DNA of 64,000 nt, from NCBI RefSeq assembly GCF_907164915.1, contig NC_061862.1:62025910-62089909 (forward strand), given 5' to 3'. Below are positions 33,866 to 45,400 of this stretch, piece after piece. The notes beneath the pieces are model-generated. The model was not told where the DNA came from. It searched no databases and saw nothing but the letters and a program-made list of their open reading frames with translations. Both the position numbers and the translations under genes were made by a program. Positions within the stretch are counted from its first letter, which is position 1, and the number at the start of each line of letters is the position of its first letter. The stretch is from Impatiens glandulifera (Eukaryota; Streptophyta; Magnoliopsida; Ericales; Balsaminaceae).

Positions 33866-33955
33866 GCATTTTCCTTCTTGCATTTTCCTCCTTGCAATTA
33901 ACACTGACTCGGCACTGACACTGACTTCTGTGAATTTTTATCAATTGTAGATCAC

Positions 33956-36505
33956 ATGAATGTTGGTGTTTTTCTCCTCTTTGACGGAGACTGGAAAACT
34001 GATGATTGTGGTGTTAGTCTTTTGTCTCAAGTTCGTGTCGTGGTGTGATTGTACCCCGAAATGCTACATATGAAGAGTTAGCTTCAATTGTCTATAATTC
34101 TATTGGTGTGGACAAATTAAGATATGAATTAGTGTTTAAGGTGAAGTATAATATGTTAATGATGAATTCTCCTTCTGCAACAATCATTGGAGATAGCGAT
34201 GTGGCGTTCTATTTACAAGAACTCTCGTCTTCACTGCCCAATCATCGCGCCCCGCTATGTGTCTCTTTAGTAGAGAAGTCAATACCTTCAACTCAACAAA
34301 GTGAAAGACCAAAAAATGACATATTTGAGCAGCAAGATATCTTCCCAAGGCAGCGAGATGTATGTGAGCAGCGCGATGTATTTGAGCAGCAAGATGTATT
34401 CCCAAGGCAACAAGATGTATCTGAGCAGCAAGATGTGTTTGAGCAGTGAGATATATTTGAGCAGCAAGATGTTTTTGAGCAAAGAGATGTATGTGAGGAG
34501 CAAGATGTTTTTGAGCAGGAAAATGTCTTCCCAAGTCAACCAAGCACTTCCCATGTTAGGAAAACATTCAGCCATACTGAGGGAACCTAGCACTACTTCT
34601 CATATGAACCACTCGAGATCGAAACACCTGCTCCATTAATTGAAAATTAATTGGAAGTGGGTACGTTTTTTGATAACAAAAAAGAAATACAATTGAGGTT
34701 GCATAGACATGCGATGTCTAATCATTTTATCCTTAAAGTGGTGAAGTCAACAAAAAATCTTTGGTTTGTAAAATGTATGGCTGAGAACTGCAAGTGGAAA
34801 TTGCGTGCTAAGAAAGGAAAATTCTCGGAGATGTTTGAGATCAGAAAATTTGTAAAAGAACACACATGCTCAATTTAAACGAGACAAGACAATGTGAGGC
34901 AAGCACCATCATGGGTAATTGCGGAGTGTATCAAACGAAAATACATGGACCATCACCATGACCACATGCCTAAAAAAATAATGGAAGACATGCATACAAG
35001 CTATGGGTTAACTTTGACATATAATAAGGCTTGAAGGTCAAAGGAAAAGGCCTTAATGGCGGTGCGAGGAACTGTGGAGGATTCCTATGGTGAATTGCCA
35101 TCCTACCTGTTCATGTTGCAGAAGAAGAACCCAGGTACCATAACTGACATCCCGACGGATGAGGAAGGACACTTCAGGTATATGTTCATGTCTCTAGGGG
35201 TTTCAATTAGGGGTTTCATAGGATGTTGTCGTCCTGTATTGTGCATTGATGCCAGTTTCCTTAAGCACAAAGTTGGAGGTCAACTACTGGTTACGATAGC
35301 ATTGGATGCGAACGAGCAACTATATCCCGTTGCTTTTGGTGTCGTTGATTCGGAGAATAATAACTCTTGGACATATTTCATGCAACAACTAAGGTTGGCA
35401 ATTGGATCAGTCCCGGATCTCGTCTTCATATCCGATAGACACCCAAGTATTGCCAACGCCTTGTCCGCGGTTTTTGCAGAAGCACATCACGGTGCATGCA
35501 CATACCACATCAAAATGAATATAATGGCCAAATTTAAAACTGATAACTGTCATGTTGAGTTTGATTTGGCTTCTCGCGCATACACCGAGTCCACTTTTCA
35601 TAAGCATTTTGACAAGATCAGAACTAAAGACCCTAGGATTGCTCAATATTTGGAACAAATTGGAGTGGAGAGATGGAGTCGTGCTTTTTTCTCCGGTTCG
35701 CGATACAATCAAATGACAAGTAATTACGCTGAGAGTTTTAATAGTCAGTGCAGAGAAGCTAAGAAATATCCTATAACGACATTAGCTGACTATTTAAGTT
35801 TCACAATACAAGATTGGTTTTATCATAGAAGACAAAAATCAACCAACCACAACGAACATTTATCTCCATATTATGAAAAGTTATTACGTGAGGAAGGCGA
35901 AAATGCTAGATTCTACAGCGTTTATCCACTTAATCGATTTCAGTTCCATGTGCATGACGGTGAATTTGATTTTCAAGCTGACTTCAAGGGTTGAACTTGT
36001 ACTTGTAGGGTATTTAATGTATCCGGTCTTCCTTGTACGCATGCCCTAGCTGTTGCCCGTTTCCGGAAATCGGTTCCATATGAGTTTTGCGCAAGGTTAG
36101 AGAATTTATGTTCCATAAGTTATGTTCAATTTATGTTATGTTCAATTTATGTTACCACTGTATAATTTTTCAGGTTTTACTCAACTGAATCGTGGTGCAT
36201 GGCATATGCGGAGACATGTTATCCAGTTTTTACATAATGAAGCTTGGGACATTCCCGAACATATCAAAAAACGATTCTGCCTAAAACCCCCCGTGAAGAT
36301 TAAGAAAGGACGACCAACAACAAAACGTAGATCATCACAAGGTGAGGTTCGTAAAGAACGGAGACGGTGCGGCTCATGTGGCGGTCTAGGTCATAACAGA
36401 GCAACATGCTCAGCAGTGATGCCTGCACCATCTACTGCAAGACCTTCACAATCAAGTGCCCAATTTACACAACCTTCACAATCAAGTGCCCAATCTTTGG
36501 CATGA
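33956..36505 (+). pseudogene. MULE transposase with SWIM zinc finger and zinc knuckle, broken
   Basis: Domain order fits plant MuDR-type transposases. It runs from an N-terminal PB1-like segment (33956-34260) through a repeat linker to a Mutator DNA-binding region (34651-34878, FFDNKKEIQLRLHRHAM). The MULE catalytic domain follows (about 35200-35500, VLCIDASFLKHKVGGQL and VFISDRHPSI, with the presumed DDE Glu in NYAESFNSQ). Next is a SWIM finger C-x-C...C-x-H (35996-36080, CTCRVFNVSGLPCTHAL) and, after an intron near 36095-36174, a zinc knuckle CGSCGGLGHNRATC. In-frame stops lie at 34447, 34588, 34648, 34876, 35032 and 35992. There is a frameshift just before 34045, and another in the post-SWIM exon. 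The catalytic domain itself is open for 312 codons (35056-35994). The encoded enzyme would cut and join the element ends, but this copy cannot make it. Confidence 0.88.
34318..34530 (+). repeat. 18-bp coding repeat in the transposase linker
   Basis: About a dozen imperfect 18-bp units of the type GAGCAGCAAGATGTATTT encode hexapeptides (FEQQDV, FPRQQD). The array lies between the N-terminal and DNA-binding parts of the transposase and is interrupted by the TGA at 34447-34449. Confidence 0.8.
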
Positions 36506-36620
36506 AACTGTTTTTGTATTTTGATCAAACTGTTTTTGTATTTTGATCAAACTGTTTTAGTATTTTGATCAAACTGTTTTTGTATGTACATCAAACTGTT
36601 TTAGTATTTTGATCATCTGT
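36505..36620. repeat. Tandem repeat with core TTTTGATCAAACTGTTTTTG
   Basis: Four to five units of about 29 bp lie just after the transposase stop codon. Each contains the palindrome TTTGATCAAA. They are probably part of the 3' untranslated region. Confidence 0.65.
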
Positions 36621-36679
36621 TGTTAAGTGTTGTCATTTGTTGTTAAGTGTTGTCATCTGTTGTTAATAGGAATGCAGGA

Positions 36680-36826
36680 ATGCATCTGTCGCAGGACAAA
36701 GAAAAATAGCAGGAATGCATCTGTCACAGACGATAGTGCATCTGTCGCAGACGACAGTGCATCTATCGCAGGCGACGATGCATCTGTCGCAGACGATTAA
36801 GTATTATTCGCCTGCGACAGATGCAT
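36680..36826. repeat. 21-bp minisatellite cluster B, between the two convergent genes
   Basis: Copies of GCATCTGTCGCAG[AG]CGA lie at about 36681, 36717, 36738, 36759 and 36780, with a terminal inverted copy CGCCTGCGACAGATGCAT (36810-36827). Flanking sequence (GGACAAAGAAAAATAGCAGG on the left, TTCTGTGCTTAATT on the right) recurs inverted around cluster C. Confidence 0.8.
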
Positions 36827-37659
36827 TTATGTTCTGTGCTTAATTATATATATACTACATTATATTTATACTACATTATATAACCATTTGCATTCAAAAT
36901 AATACAACTGCAAACTAAATTATATTCAAAAATACATATGGTTTACATTCAAAAATATACATAGCTAAATTATGTCCATTTTCTATGGGTCTATTATATG
37001 GTGGAATAACCTAACTGCCCATTTTTGTCTCTTAAAAACCATGTTTTTTGTTGTCACAGCTGATATATCCAATTTGGCAGTAAGGTACTCCAAATACATG
37101 ATTGTAAAAAGACCACAGTCTTCACTCTTCGTGCACTTGGGGACTCTTGGGTGTGGTATTACAACATATGACATTCCTTCCAAACTGAACTTAGGATACT
37201 TGATCCTGTCAAACTCGGTCGTTCCAAATAGAATCATATATGGAATCATTTCACATAGTGGTTTCATGAACTTGTCATACTGATTCTTTTTGATAAATCC
37301 TTGTTCACAGAAATAAACATTGATGCACCAATCTTGTAGTTGCACCTCACACAGGACCCAATGCTTCATATTCAGATTCATAGGGAAATATACCTTATCT
37401 ACAATGATCCAAGAAGTCATAAATTTTCGTTCATCACCCATGAAATATTCCATCAAGTCATCGTCGAATTCGTATGTTTGTTGATTTTTGGAGAACTTTG
37501 AATAACGTAACGACAACCTCGTAGAGACATTACAGTCACATATTGAGAAATCTATCGGTTAATAAGTCTTGGGGAAATTGGCAACCCTTTTTTAAGAATG
37601 TAACATGCTGCATCTATCTCCTGCGACAGAATCGAGAAAATGAAGTAAGCACAGAACAT

Positions 37660-37770
37660 CAAATGAATTAAGCACAGAATTGCATCTGTCGCAGGCGACG
37701 GTGCATCTGTCGCAGACGACGGTGCATTTGTCGCAGGCGACAATACTTAATCGCCTGCGACAGATGCAAT
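37660..37770. repeat. 21-bp minisatellite cluster C in a Ulp1-like gene intron
   Basis: Three direct units (GCATCTGTCGCAGGCGACGGT and variants, 37682-37742) end in the inverted unit CGCCTGCGACAGATGCA (37752-37768). Together with its flanks it is an inverted copy of cluster B, about 0.9 kb away. It sits in the intron between the exons ending at 37839 and beginning at 37620. Confidence 0.8.
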
Positions 37771-39949
37771 TCCTGCTATTTCTCTTTGTCCTACTGTTAA
37801 TACAATACCCAAAAACAGTTTCAACAACAAAAACTTACGTGATCATGTAGCCAATTCTGAGGCCTCAACATTCTGTTAAACAAATCTTGACCAGCATAGA
37901 AAAGACCCAGATTTATCTTGTCTTCATCCTCCAGCTTCAGCCAGTGTTTCAACTCATCCAACAGTTCACTATCATAATCTAAAAGAGGATTGACAGTTAC
38001 TGGATCAATGAGTTTAAAGGATTTTCCATTAGGATCTGTGTAGTTCTCCAATTGTGTGGACTTCTTCTTTCTCCGAAAACTCTGTCCCTGAAATTTTGTT
38101 GGAGTCAATACCAATACATCATCATCCTTCTTCTTTCCCAACTCAGCCTCTTCATCCATCTTCTTTCCCAACTCAGCCTCATCATCCTTCTTCTTTCCCA
38201 ACTCAGCCTCTTCAACTATCTTCCTTTTCTTGCCCAACTGCTACAACCTATTTTTGGTCAAAACCACCTTCCTCTTCTTCTTCGTGGTCAATTCATTCTT
38301 TCCCAACTCAACATTATCAACAACAACATCAACATCTTTGTTTTCATTCTCATTCTTATCAACAACATCAACATCTTTGTTTTCATTCTCATTCTTATCA
38401 ACAACAGCAGCATCTTTGTTTTCATTCTCATCAGCTTCTTTGTTGATCTCCAAACCATCAACATCAGCATCATCTTTGTTTTCATCATCATCAACAACAG
38501 CTTCTTTCTTGATCTCCAAACCATCAACAACAGTTTCTTTGTTGATCTCCAACCCATCAACAATATCTTCTTTGTTGATCTCCAACCCATCAACAGCATC
38601 ATCCTCCAACCAAACATCATGAGCATCATTGTGTTCATCAACAACAGCATCATCTTTGTGTTCATCAAAAACAGCATCATCTTTGTGTTCATCATCATCA
38701 TTCTTTATCATCTCCAACCCATCGGCAACATCATTCTCATCAGATTCTTTGTTGAGATCCAACCCATCAGCAGCATCTTCCTTCTCATTCAACCGATCAA
38801 CAACATCATTCATATCAGCAGCATCTTCTTTCTCATTCAGCAGATCATCAACATCATCATTCTCATGGGCGTCGGTTTGGGAGTACTGCCATCTTCATTC
38901 TTTCTCTTCCTATCATCCACTTCAAATAAATCATCATAAATGTAATCTCTCATTTCTTCAAAGTCTTCCCCACAGTAGTTCCTCTTCTCCTCCTCAGACT
39001 CATGAATCTTGTTAAACACATTGCATTTGAAAAGGGCATTGGATACCTCTTGGCTAGTGTTGGTGTTGCTTTTGAAGGCTGTAAAGAGTAATATCCTTGG
39101 GCATATATGTTTTTCCTCGATCATATCCACAAATTTGGGGACAAATGTCTTCATAACCAAATATGTCCAAACTTGGAAGGCTATGGCAAACCCACTAATA
39201 GTATAAGCAACATCACAGTTCCCCTTGTAGGTTTCCTTCTTCTCCACATATAGCTGTCGAAGATGTTTCATGTCCTTGTCAATACCCTTCAAGGTTGAAT
39301 TGAATGACACCTTTCCCCATGGAAATTGAAGGAACATTTCCATGTCCTCCACCATGCTAAAGATCTTCAAACATATCATCTTCCTATTATCAGATCCAAA
39401 AAGACACTAGTAAATAAGGTTGATAAGCTCAAGCTTCCATGCATCCTTCTTCTCAGAGCATTTGAGGAAAACTGTTTGAACCTCTGTCACTCTAACAACT
39501 GTTTTGCCACCAAAATATTTATGGACTAGGGGTGGACATTCTTCAACGTGCCAGTTTTCGATCACAGGAAATCTTCCAAAATTTAGGCCTGTTACCAAGG
39601 CATATTCCTTCATGCCCCAGTACAGCTGCTGACCATTGACTAAGAAAGTTATTCCCTTCGAATTGGAGCTGCTTTTCCTGATCAACATCTGGTGGATTAT
39701 TGTTCCTGAGAAAATTACAGTCGGGGCTTTCAATAGATACTGAAATTGACTCTTCATAGCCCTTTCCATAAGACCAAAGTGATTAAACTTGTCCTTGGTC
39801 TTTAACAAGCAGGTGCAAGTAGATTTCCATGAAACACGTCCAGGAAAGTTCTCAATTACCGTTTTGTTTTTGCATTTGGTTGGTGCCATCTGCAAAAAAA
39901 CATTAAGTCAGAATAATAAAAGAAAATACCACTTTTTTAAAGGAAATAA

Positions 39950-40085
39950 GACATCTGTCGCAAGCGACAGTGCATCTGTCGCAGACGACGGTGCATCTGT
40001 TGCAGACGACAGTACAGATGCACAGTCGGCTGCGAAAATGCATCGTCGCCATCGACAGCCTACAACAGCCTTCGACAGAAGCATT
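39950..40085. repeat. 21-bp minisatellite cluster D in the first intron of the Ulp1-like gene
   Basis: Direct units begin near 39950, 39971 and 39992 (GCATCTGTCGCAGACGACGGT type). They are followed by decayed inverted units (CGAAAATGCATCGTCGC, TTCGACAGAAGCATTTT). A telomere-like ACCTAAACCTAAAC stretch follows at 40095-40180. Confidence 0.75.
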
Positions 40086-40507
40086 TTAAACCCAAAACTA
40101 AACCTAAACAATAAACCTAAACAATAAACCCTACCTAAACCTAAACCCATACCTAAACCTAAACAATAAACCCTAAACCATTCTTCCATTATAGCATGCA
40201 TGGAATATAAACGATATAAAACGGGAGAACTAGGATAGAAACGGGAAAACATGGAAGATAAACTCACCTTCGTCGTTCTGGAGTTCTGATTCTCGCCGGA
40301 GGCTCTTATTTGTCGTCGGGGGCTCATCGGGATTCGGGGGAGAGGACGTCGTCGATGTTTCGGGGGCTTTTCGTCGTCGTCTTCGGGCTTGATCGGTCGT
40401 CTTCAGGGGGTAGGGGAAGTTGGAAACGAGAGAGAGGGAGGGAAAGGGAAACGACGGAATAGAAAATCAAATTTTTTATATTTTTATTTTGTTTTTTAGT
40501 TAAAGGG

Positions 40508-40615
40508 CAAAAGTGACCTTTTACCAAGGCAAAAGGTTAAAAATGAAAAAATTAGTAAAAGCATGCTATATATGGTAATAACACTCTTATGAGGGTTATT
40601 TCATCAAATTTCCCC
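40508..40615. repeat. Right terminal inverted repeat of the Mutator-like element
   Basis: Reads inward from the 9-bp duplication at 40616-40624. It matches the left repeat through TTTCATCAAATTTCC, GGTAATAACAC and GGCAAAAG segments. Confidence 0.88.
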
Positions 40616-40624
40616 ACAATAGAA

Positions 40625-42477
40625 CCACCCCCATGTAAGACTAGTTATGTAAGACTAGTTGTTTGAATTTAGTTTTATTTTATTATTATTATTATTATTA
40701 TTTTGCTAGACATGGAAATGATTTTTTTTTATTGCAATGATTTGTGTAACATTTGAAAAAAAACAATCTTGGACTGTCAAAACTTAGGATATTGAATATG
40801 ATTAGGGTTAGTTATGTATGAACTGTCTTGTCTTATGAATAAGAATAATTATTTTATAACCAATAAAATGAACTAACCCCAAATTTAAACTCTAATTGAA
40901 TAATAAATCGCAACAAACTTTCAATGATAATAATCAATTAAACTAACTACTTATATACAATTATAATAAAAAATTAACAAAAAAAATATTTTATTTTATT
41001 TTAAAGGGACACTTTAATTACCCAAATTCAAATTATCTAATTCAATTCATTAATTAAAATATTCATTATTTTAAATTATAATTTTATTTTATTATTATAT
41101 ATTAATATCTTTTTAAGTTTTTTTATTCAAAAATATCTTATTTTTTTCAAAATCAACACTAATAATTACTTTTTTTAAATAATTCTGTTTTTTTTTTTTA
41201 AACTCTTATCCAAACCTATGGCCTTATTTATTCAGCCTAACTCTCTGGAAGTCTTTTCACATTCACAAAATTTATCAATGAATAACCAATTTTGAAGAAT
41301 AATATAAATTATTTGAAAATATCTGTTTTTCATTAAAGAGGGTGAATAATATATAAGTGACTCCATTACAAAATAAGAAAAAAAAAATAAAACAACCAGA
41401 CAAAAACATAAAAATATAAAAAATATAAAAAAAAAAGTTAAATATTAATTTTAGCCTAAATCAAGACGGTCAAAATCGAAAATTTAAGTAAACTCGTAAA
41501 ATTTAAAGTTTATTTAAAATCATAAAAATTTAATTTAAAAATATTAGTTATATATTATTATTTATATATATATAATTAATTATTATATACCTAACTAATT
41601 TTAAAATTTTATATATTTAAATATAAAATTAATTAAAAAATAATAATAAACAAATAACCCTATAAAAAATATATTTATAAAATTAATTATACTAATTTAT
41701 TTAAATAAATAAATAATAACTTTTTGTTTTTTATAAATATAAATTTATTTATTTTTTTATTTTAATATAAAATAGTATAAAATCATAAAATTTCTTTATA
41801 AAATACCGCCAATAAACATATTCACAACAAAATGAACACAATAACCCACTTCACTCAATCAGGTATTTTTCAACCATTTAATCTAAATAAAGAGCTTTTC
41901 ACATCAAACAATATTTATTTTTTCCAGATTAATTAAAACATAACTCCACATCAAACAAGTAATACTAATAATATCAGGTAAGGGTATCATCATCAACAAG
42001 ACAGACACAGACAGACAGCTCCTAAATTGTATCAAACCCTTGACCCACAAAAGTTGGATTATAGTATCAGCCAACAGATTAACCAGGCTTTGGTAATAGT
42101 GACAATAATAATAACACATCTCTATCTATAACCAATACAAGGGGGAATGACAGAAGAATACATATGTATACATGTTTCATTGAAGACATATAATAAATAA
42201 GAACAGAAATCTATCTAACCAAATCCCATAACATTGTAAGTAATGGGTACCTTCAAAACGATGTTTTTCCTTTCCTTTGTTTTGTTTTCTTCTCACCATC
42301 TTCAAAAGACAATTATCTTCATTTCTCATCCACCTGTGAGAAAAAAACCCAAACCCAAAATGCAGCACGAATGACACCAATCCATGAGTACTCCACCTAC
42401 TAATCAATGTAATCATAGTTCTTTCTCACTTCTATAAATTAAACCCAAAAACAGAACAGAACAAAACAAAGAAAACA
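40625..42477. other. AT-rich intergenic region and probable 3' untranslated region of the PP2A gene
   Basis: The 40640-41880 stretch is strongly AT-rich with ATT and TA runs and no coding frame. The 41900-42477 stretch is less AT-rich and lies directly 3' of the minus-strand phosphatase subunit gene, so it likely holds its 3' untranslated region. No separate gene was recognised. Confidence 0.5.
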
Positions 42478-45400
42478 TCAAGGGCGTCCAGATGGCACGG
42501 GGGCATTAATTCGCCGAGTGGTGACCAACACTGGTTCGTTATTAGCTGCTTTCATTGCTGCTACATCCTCTAGTCGTTTCCATATAGCTTCCCTTTTCAA
42601 CTTAGTCTCTCCCTCTTTTGCTTCATCTTCTTGATATCTGACCAAGCAATCCTCAAATAGTTCTGGATCCATATCAGAGAAGATCTTGCGGACATTAAGT
42701 GTCAAACTTTGTACAGCATGGTTCCAATGGTTTCTTGTGTTTTTCTCCAAGGCAGGGAAGATGATTGGTAATACAACCCTGTAATTTTGCTTGATTAGGT
42801 TTTCTATGTGATCGTTGTTCCATAAGAACAAAGATCTTTCAGCCACCTGCAAATATGGCCTATTAACAAAACTATAACATCATACTGAAACAACAGCAAA
42901 TATGAATTTAGAAACTCCTGCTGAGTAAAATTTCTATGGATTGACCTCTATTTTACTCATGGGTCATAAGTACCATACCGTTAAATGAAAATGATAACCC
43001 ACAAAATGATTATTTTTTTTTGTAACCAGGGTGTTCGGGCTAGCTTTTGCACACCTTGACTAATCCAAGACCTCCCCACTTTCAATCTGGTGCTTACAAT
43101 GAGAATCAAACCAGAGACCTCATTGCACTAAGCCCCTTAGTACAAGCATATTGCCACTAAGCTACTCAGGATGGGTTGAAATCTAATATTTTGTCTCAGT
43201 CTATCTGTTTTGAAAACAAAAGGCACGAAGCACACGAGATCACGAGACCTCAATCTCAAAATGTGAAAAACCCTCATGTCACAATCAAATTCCCTGAAAT
43301 TATACATTATATCTTAGCCAACATCAAAATTCACGAGGCAATGAAGAATAAGTATATCAATATAATGCAGAAAAAAACAACTTTATCTAGAATGGAATCC
43401 TCAAACTAGACCCCATTTCTCAAAGCACACTCACATTTCTTCCAGAAGCTTTCAATGATTAAGGTTTTGATACAATGCTAGGGTAATTTTAGCATTTAAC
43501 TGGGCAAAAAATTGTATTTGGACTAGGTATGGCCTAGTTCAAGAAAGTTAAGAAAGGTAGTCCAAGAAAGCCTGGAAGGTAGTTAGATAATATTAGTATA
43601 AATAGTAGAAGATTAGTAGTGTACAGGTGTGTAATAAAGTCGGAAGATTTTATTTTATAATCTCTTATAGTTTTGGTTGTTACACAATCATTCAATTCTA
43701 GGTCACTTGAGTAATTCTCCATATCGGGCTTCTGTGTAAAACTACACTCCCAAATACCTCCTTGAAATATAATAAAAAGTTTCCCTAATCCAAATTCATT
43801 AATGAAAGACAAAGTAGTTATTCTTCATGGTTGGATAACCCTATAGACACTTTCTTACCTTATGTTACAATTCAAACATTTAGATTTATGAGCCTATGTC
43901 CATGAGATTTTAATTTTTTCATTGATGGCTGTTTATGTCATCGTGTTGGCTTATTTGGGATGTTGTTCTTTGGATTTGGTGATAATGTGTTCCTTCATCT
44001 AGTGGGGTGAGGCTAAATTTTTCATGTTGCTTTGTCTTTTTTTCGTCTTTTGTCATCGCTGTAATGGGATCACCGAGAACTGCAGCTACAATTTCATAAG
44101 GTGAAATGACAAGCTTAAATATACATAAATCTACAAGTTGTTCTAAATTAGAAATCATTAATGTAAAAGATTTAAGTGCTTATTTGAGTTAAGTTCATCA
44201 CTTAATTATATAGATTCAGCTCAAATTAAGCTAAAAAATTTGACATAATTCGATAAGTTATAAATGACTTAACTTGGTAATATAGTAAGAGCATTCAAAA
44301 GACAATTTTATCCCCTGAAAATTAATCAAATTATGTCACTACAAAGATAAAATAGATTTTAATGAGATTTTCACATTAGTTCAATAGTAGTTTATCAAAT
44401 CAACTTGCATATCAACTATCAAGTACTTAAAATTTATTTTCGAGACACATAATTCAGTATTCAACATTAACACTTAATTTTCAGTTTTGTAAAAAGCACC
44501 CAAAGAGAAAGTATTGTGTTAGATAAATAAGAACTTGTCCCTGAAAAAGTAACCAACCTGGAAATGTGAACTACTCAGGCAACGAGAAATTTGGCGAAAC
44601 AAGGGCACCATACATCGCTGGAATTCGGGAGGTTGAGTTGCTTCTAAGACTTCCTCCAGCTCACTCAAAAACATAACCTCCTTAGAACTGTTGGTTACCG
44701 GCCAATACTTCAATAATCCCCTTATGACAGTATCAGCAAGCTTACAGTCCTTTTCTACAAACTGTGTAATGGAATAAGATAACTGTTGGTGGTACATAGT
44801 CACACATTTCGGCTTATGAAGTGGAATTAGAGCTCGGACAAGAAATAGTTTGTGCTCCTCTTTCAATGGCAAAGCAAACCCATTAATAATACTACCCAGT
44901 ATTTCCAAAAGCTCAGCAATACCATTGTGCTTCTCAGTTTCAAAAATAAAGCGATAAAATATGTTATTTATTGCTTTTCTAATGAATGGCCTGTGCACCA
45001 TAAATTTACCATATATGCGATGCATAACAGTTTTCAGGTACTCCCTTTCTCTTGGATCCTCAGAATCAAATAGATCTAACAACCTCAAAACAAACGACTG
45101 ATCAATATATCGCTTGGCCAATTTCGCATCTGTTTCGGGTGATGCCACAAATCTCAAAAGGAATTCGTATACCATTTGTAAGTGAGGCCATGATGGGTCC
45201 ATTGAAGGCTCTTCCTCTTCCAAATCAAACCCTTCTAGAACTTTGTTTTCACGAGGTTGAGGAGTCATTGTCCTAAACAAATTAGAAGACACCATCTTAG
45301 CCATTTCCTGAATGACAGTTTCCGCGAATTTTCCATTTGCAGATGTGACGTAGTCAATAAGCTCGACCAAAGTCTGCCTTTTAATGTCCTTCTCTTTCAG

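Larger units (their letters stand above)
36983..40327 (-). pseudogene. DUF1985/Ulp1-like cysteine protease gene of the MULE, broken
   Basis: Minus strand. Exon 1 is 40327-40268 (20 codons), then an intron with minisatellite D. Exon 2 from 39889 carries a DUF1985 region (about 39740-39540, with YWGMKEYALVTGLNFGRFP). A long acidic and Lys-rich low-complexity stretch (38865-38100) has repeated DGLEINKE units. An exon ends at 37839 (CAC|GTAAGT), and a 3' part from 37620 holds the C48 (Ulp1/SENP) domain. There HW in NMKHWVLCEV and Cys in KSEDCGLFTI are present. The position where family members have the catalytic Asp reads VYFC, and the Gln before Cys appears to be Lys. Stops occur at 39407, 38241 and 37552, with frameshifts near 38865 and 37540. 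Related KI-MULE proteins resemble SUMO or ubiquitin-like proteases of unknown role in the element. Confidence 0.82.
33245..40615. mobile_element. Mutator-like element of the KI-MULE (Kaonashi) type with transposase and Ulp1-like genes
   Basis: Terminal inverted repeats of about 110 bp (33245-33353 and 40508-40615) share AATTTGATGAAATAACCCT, GTTATTACCATA and GGCAAAAG...CACTTTTGCCC segments. The 9-bp sequence ACAATAGAA flanks both ends (33236-33244 and 40616-40624), the size expected for Mutator insertion. Inside, a MULE transposase gene reads rightward (33956-36505), and a DUF1985/Ulp1-protease gene reads leftward from the other end (40327-36983), so both are transcribed inward from the repeats. 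This combination defines Kaonashi-type MULEs. Both genes carry several stops and frameshifts. Four clusters of a 21-bp minisatellite lie in non-coding parts. Confidence 0.92.

Noticed and set aside
33576..33918. Several overlapping short frames on both strands encoding ASVAGDD-like or AxCDRC-like repeats
   Set aside because: They are readings of the 21-bp minisatellite, whose period is a multiple of three and so stays open in many frames. There is no start context, no homology and the same occurs at 37552-37743 and 39789-40127.
38052..38939. Long plus-strand frames rich in Ser, Ile, Asn or Phe (up to 295 codons)
   Set aside because: They are the complement of the acidic low-complexity region of the Ulp1-like gene, whose GAT/AAG/AAC-rich codons leave the other frames open.
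33724..40085. CRISPR-like array
   Set aside because: Units of 21 bp follow each other without unique spacers, occur in both orientations and lie in a plant transposon. No cas genes are present.
40095..40180. Telomeric repeat from ACCTAAACCTAAAC runs
   Set aside because: Only a few interrupted units are present and the order differs from plant CCCTAAA telomere repeats. It lies inside a transposon intron.
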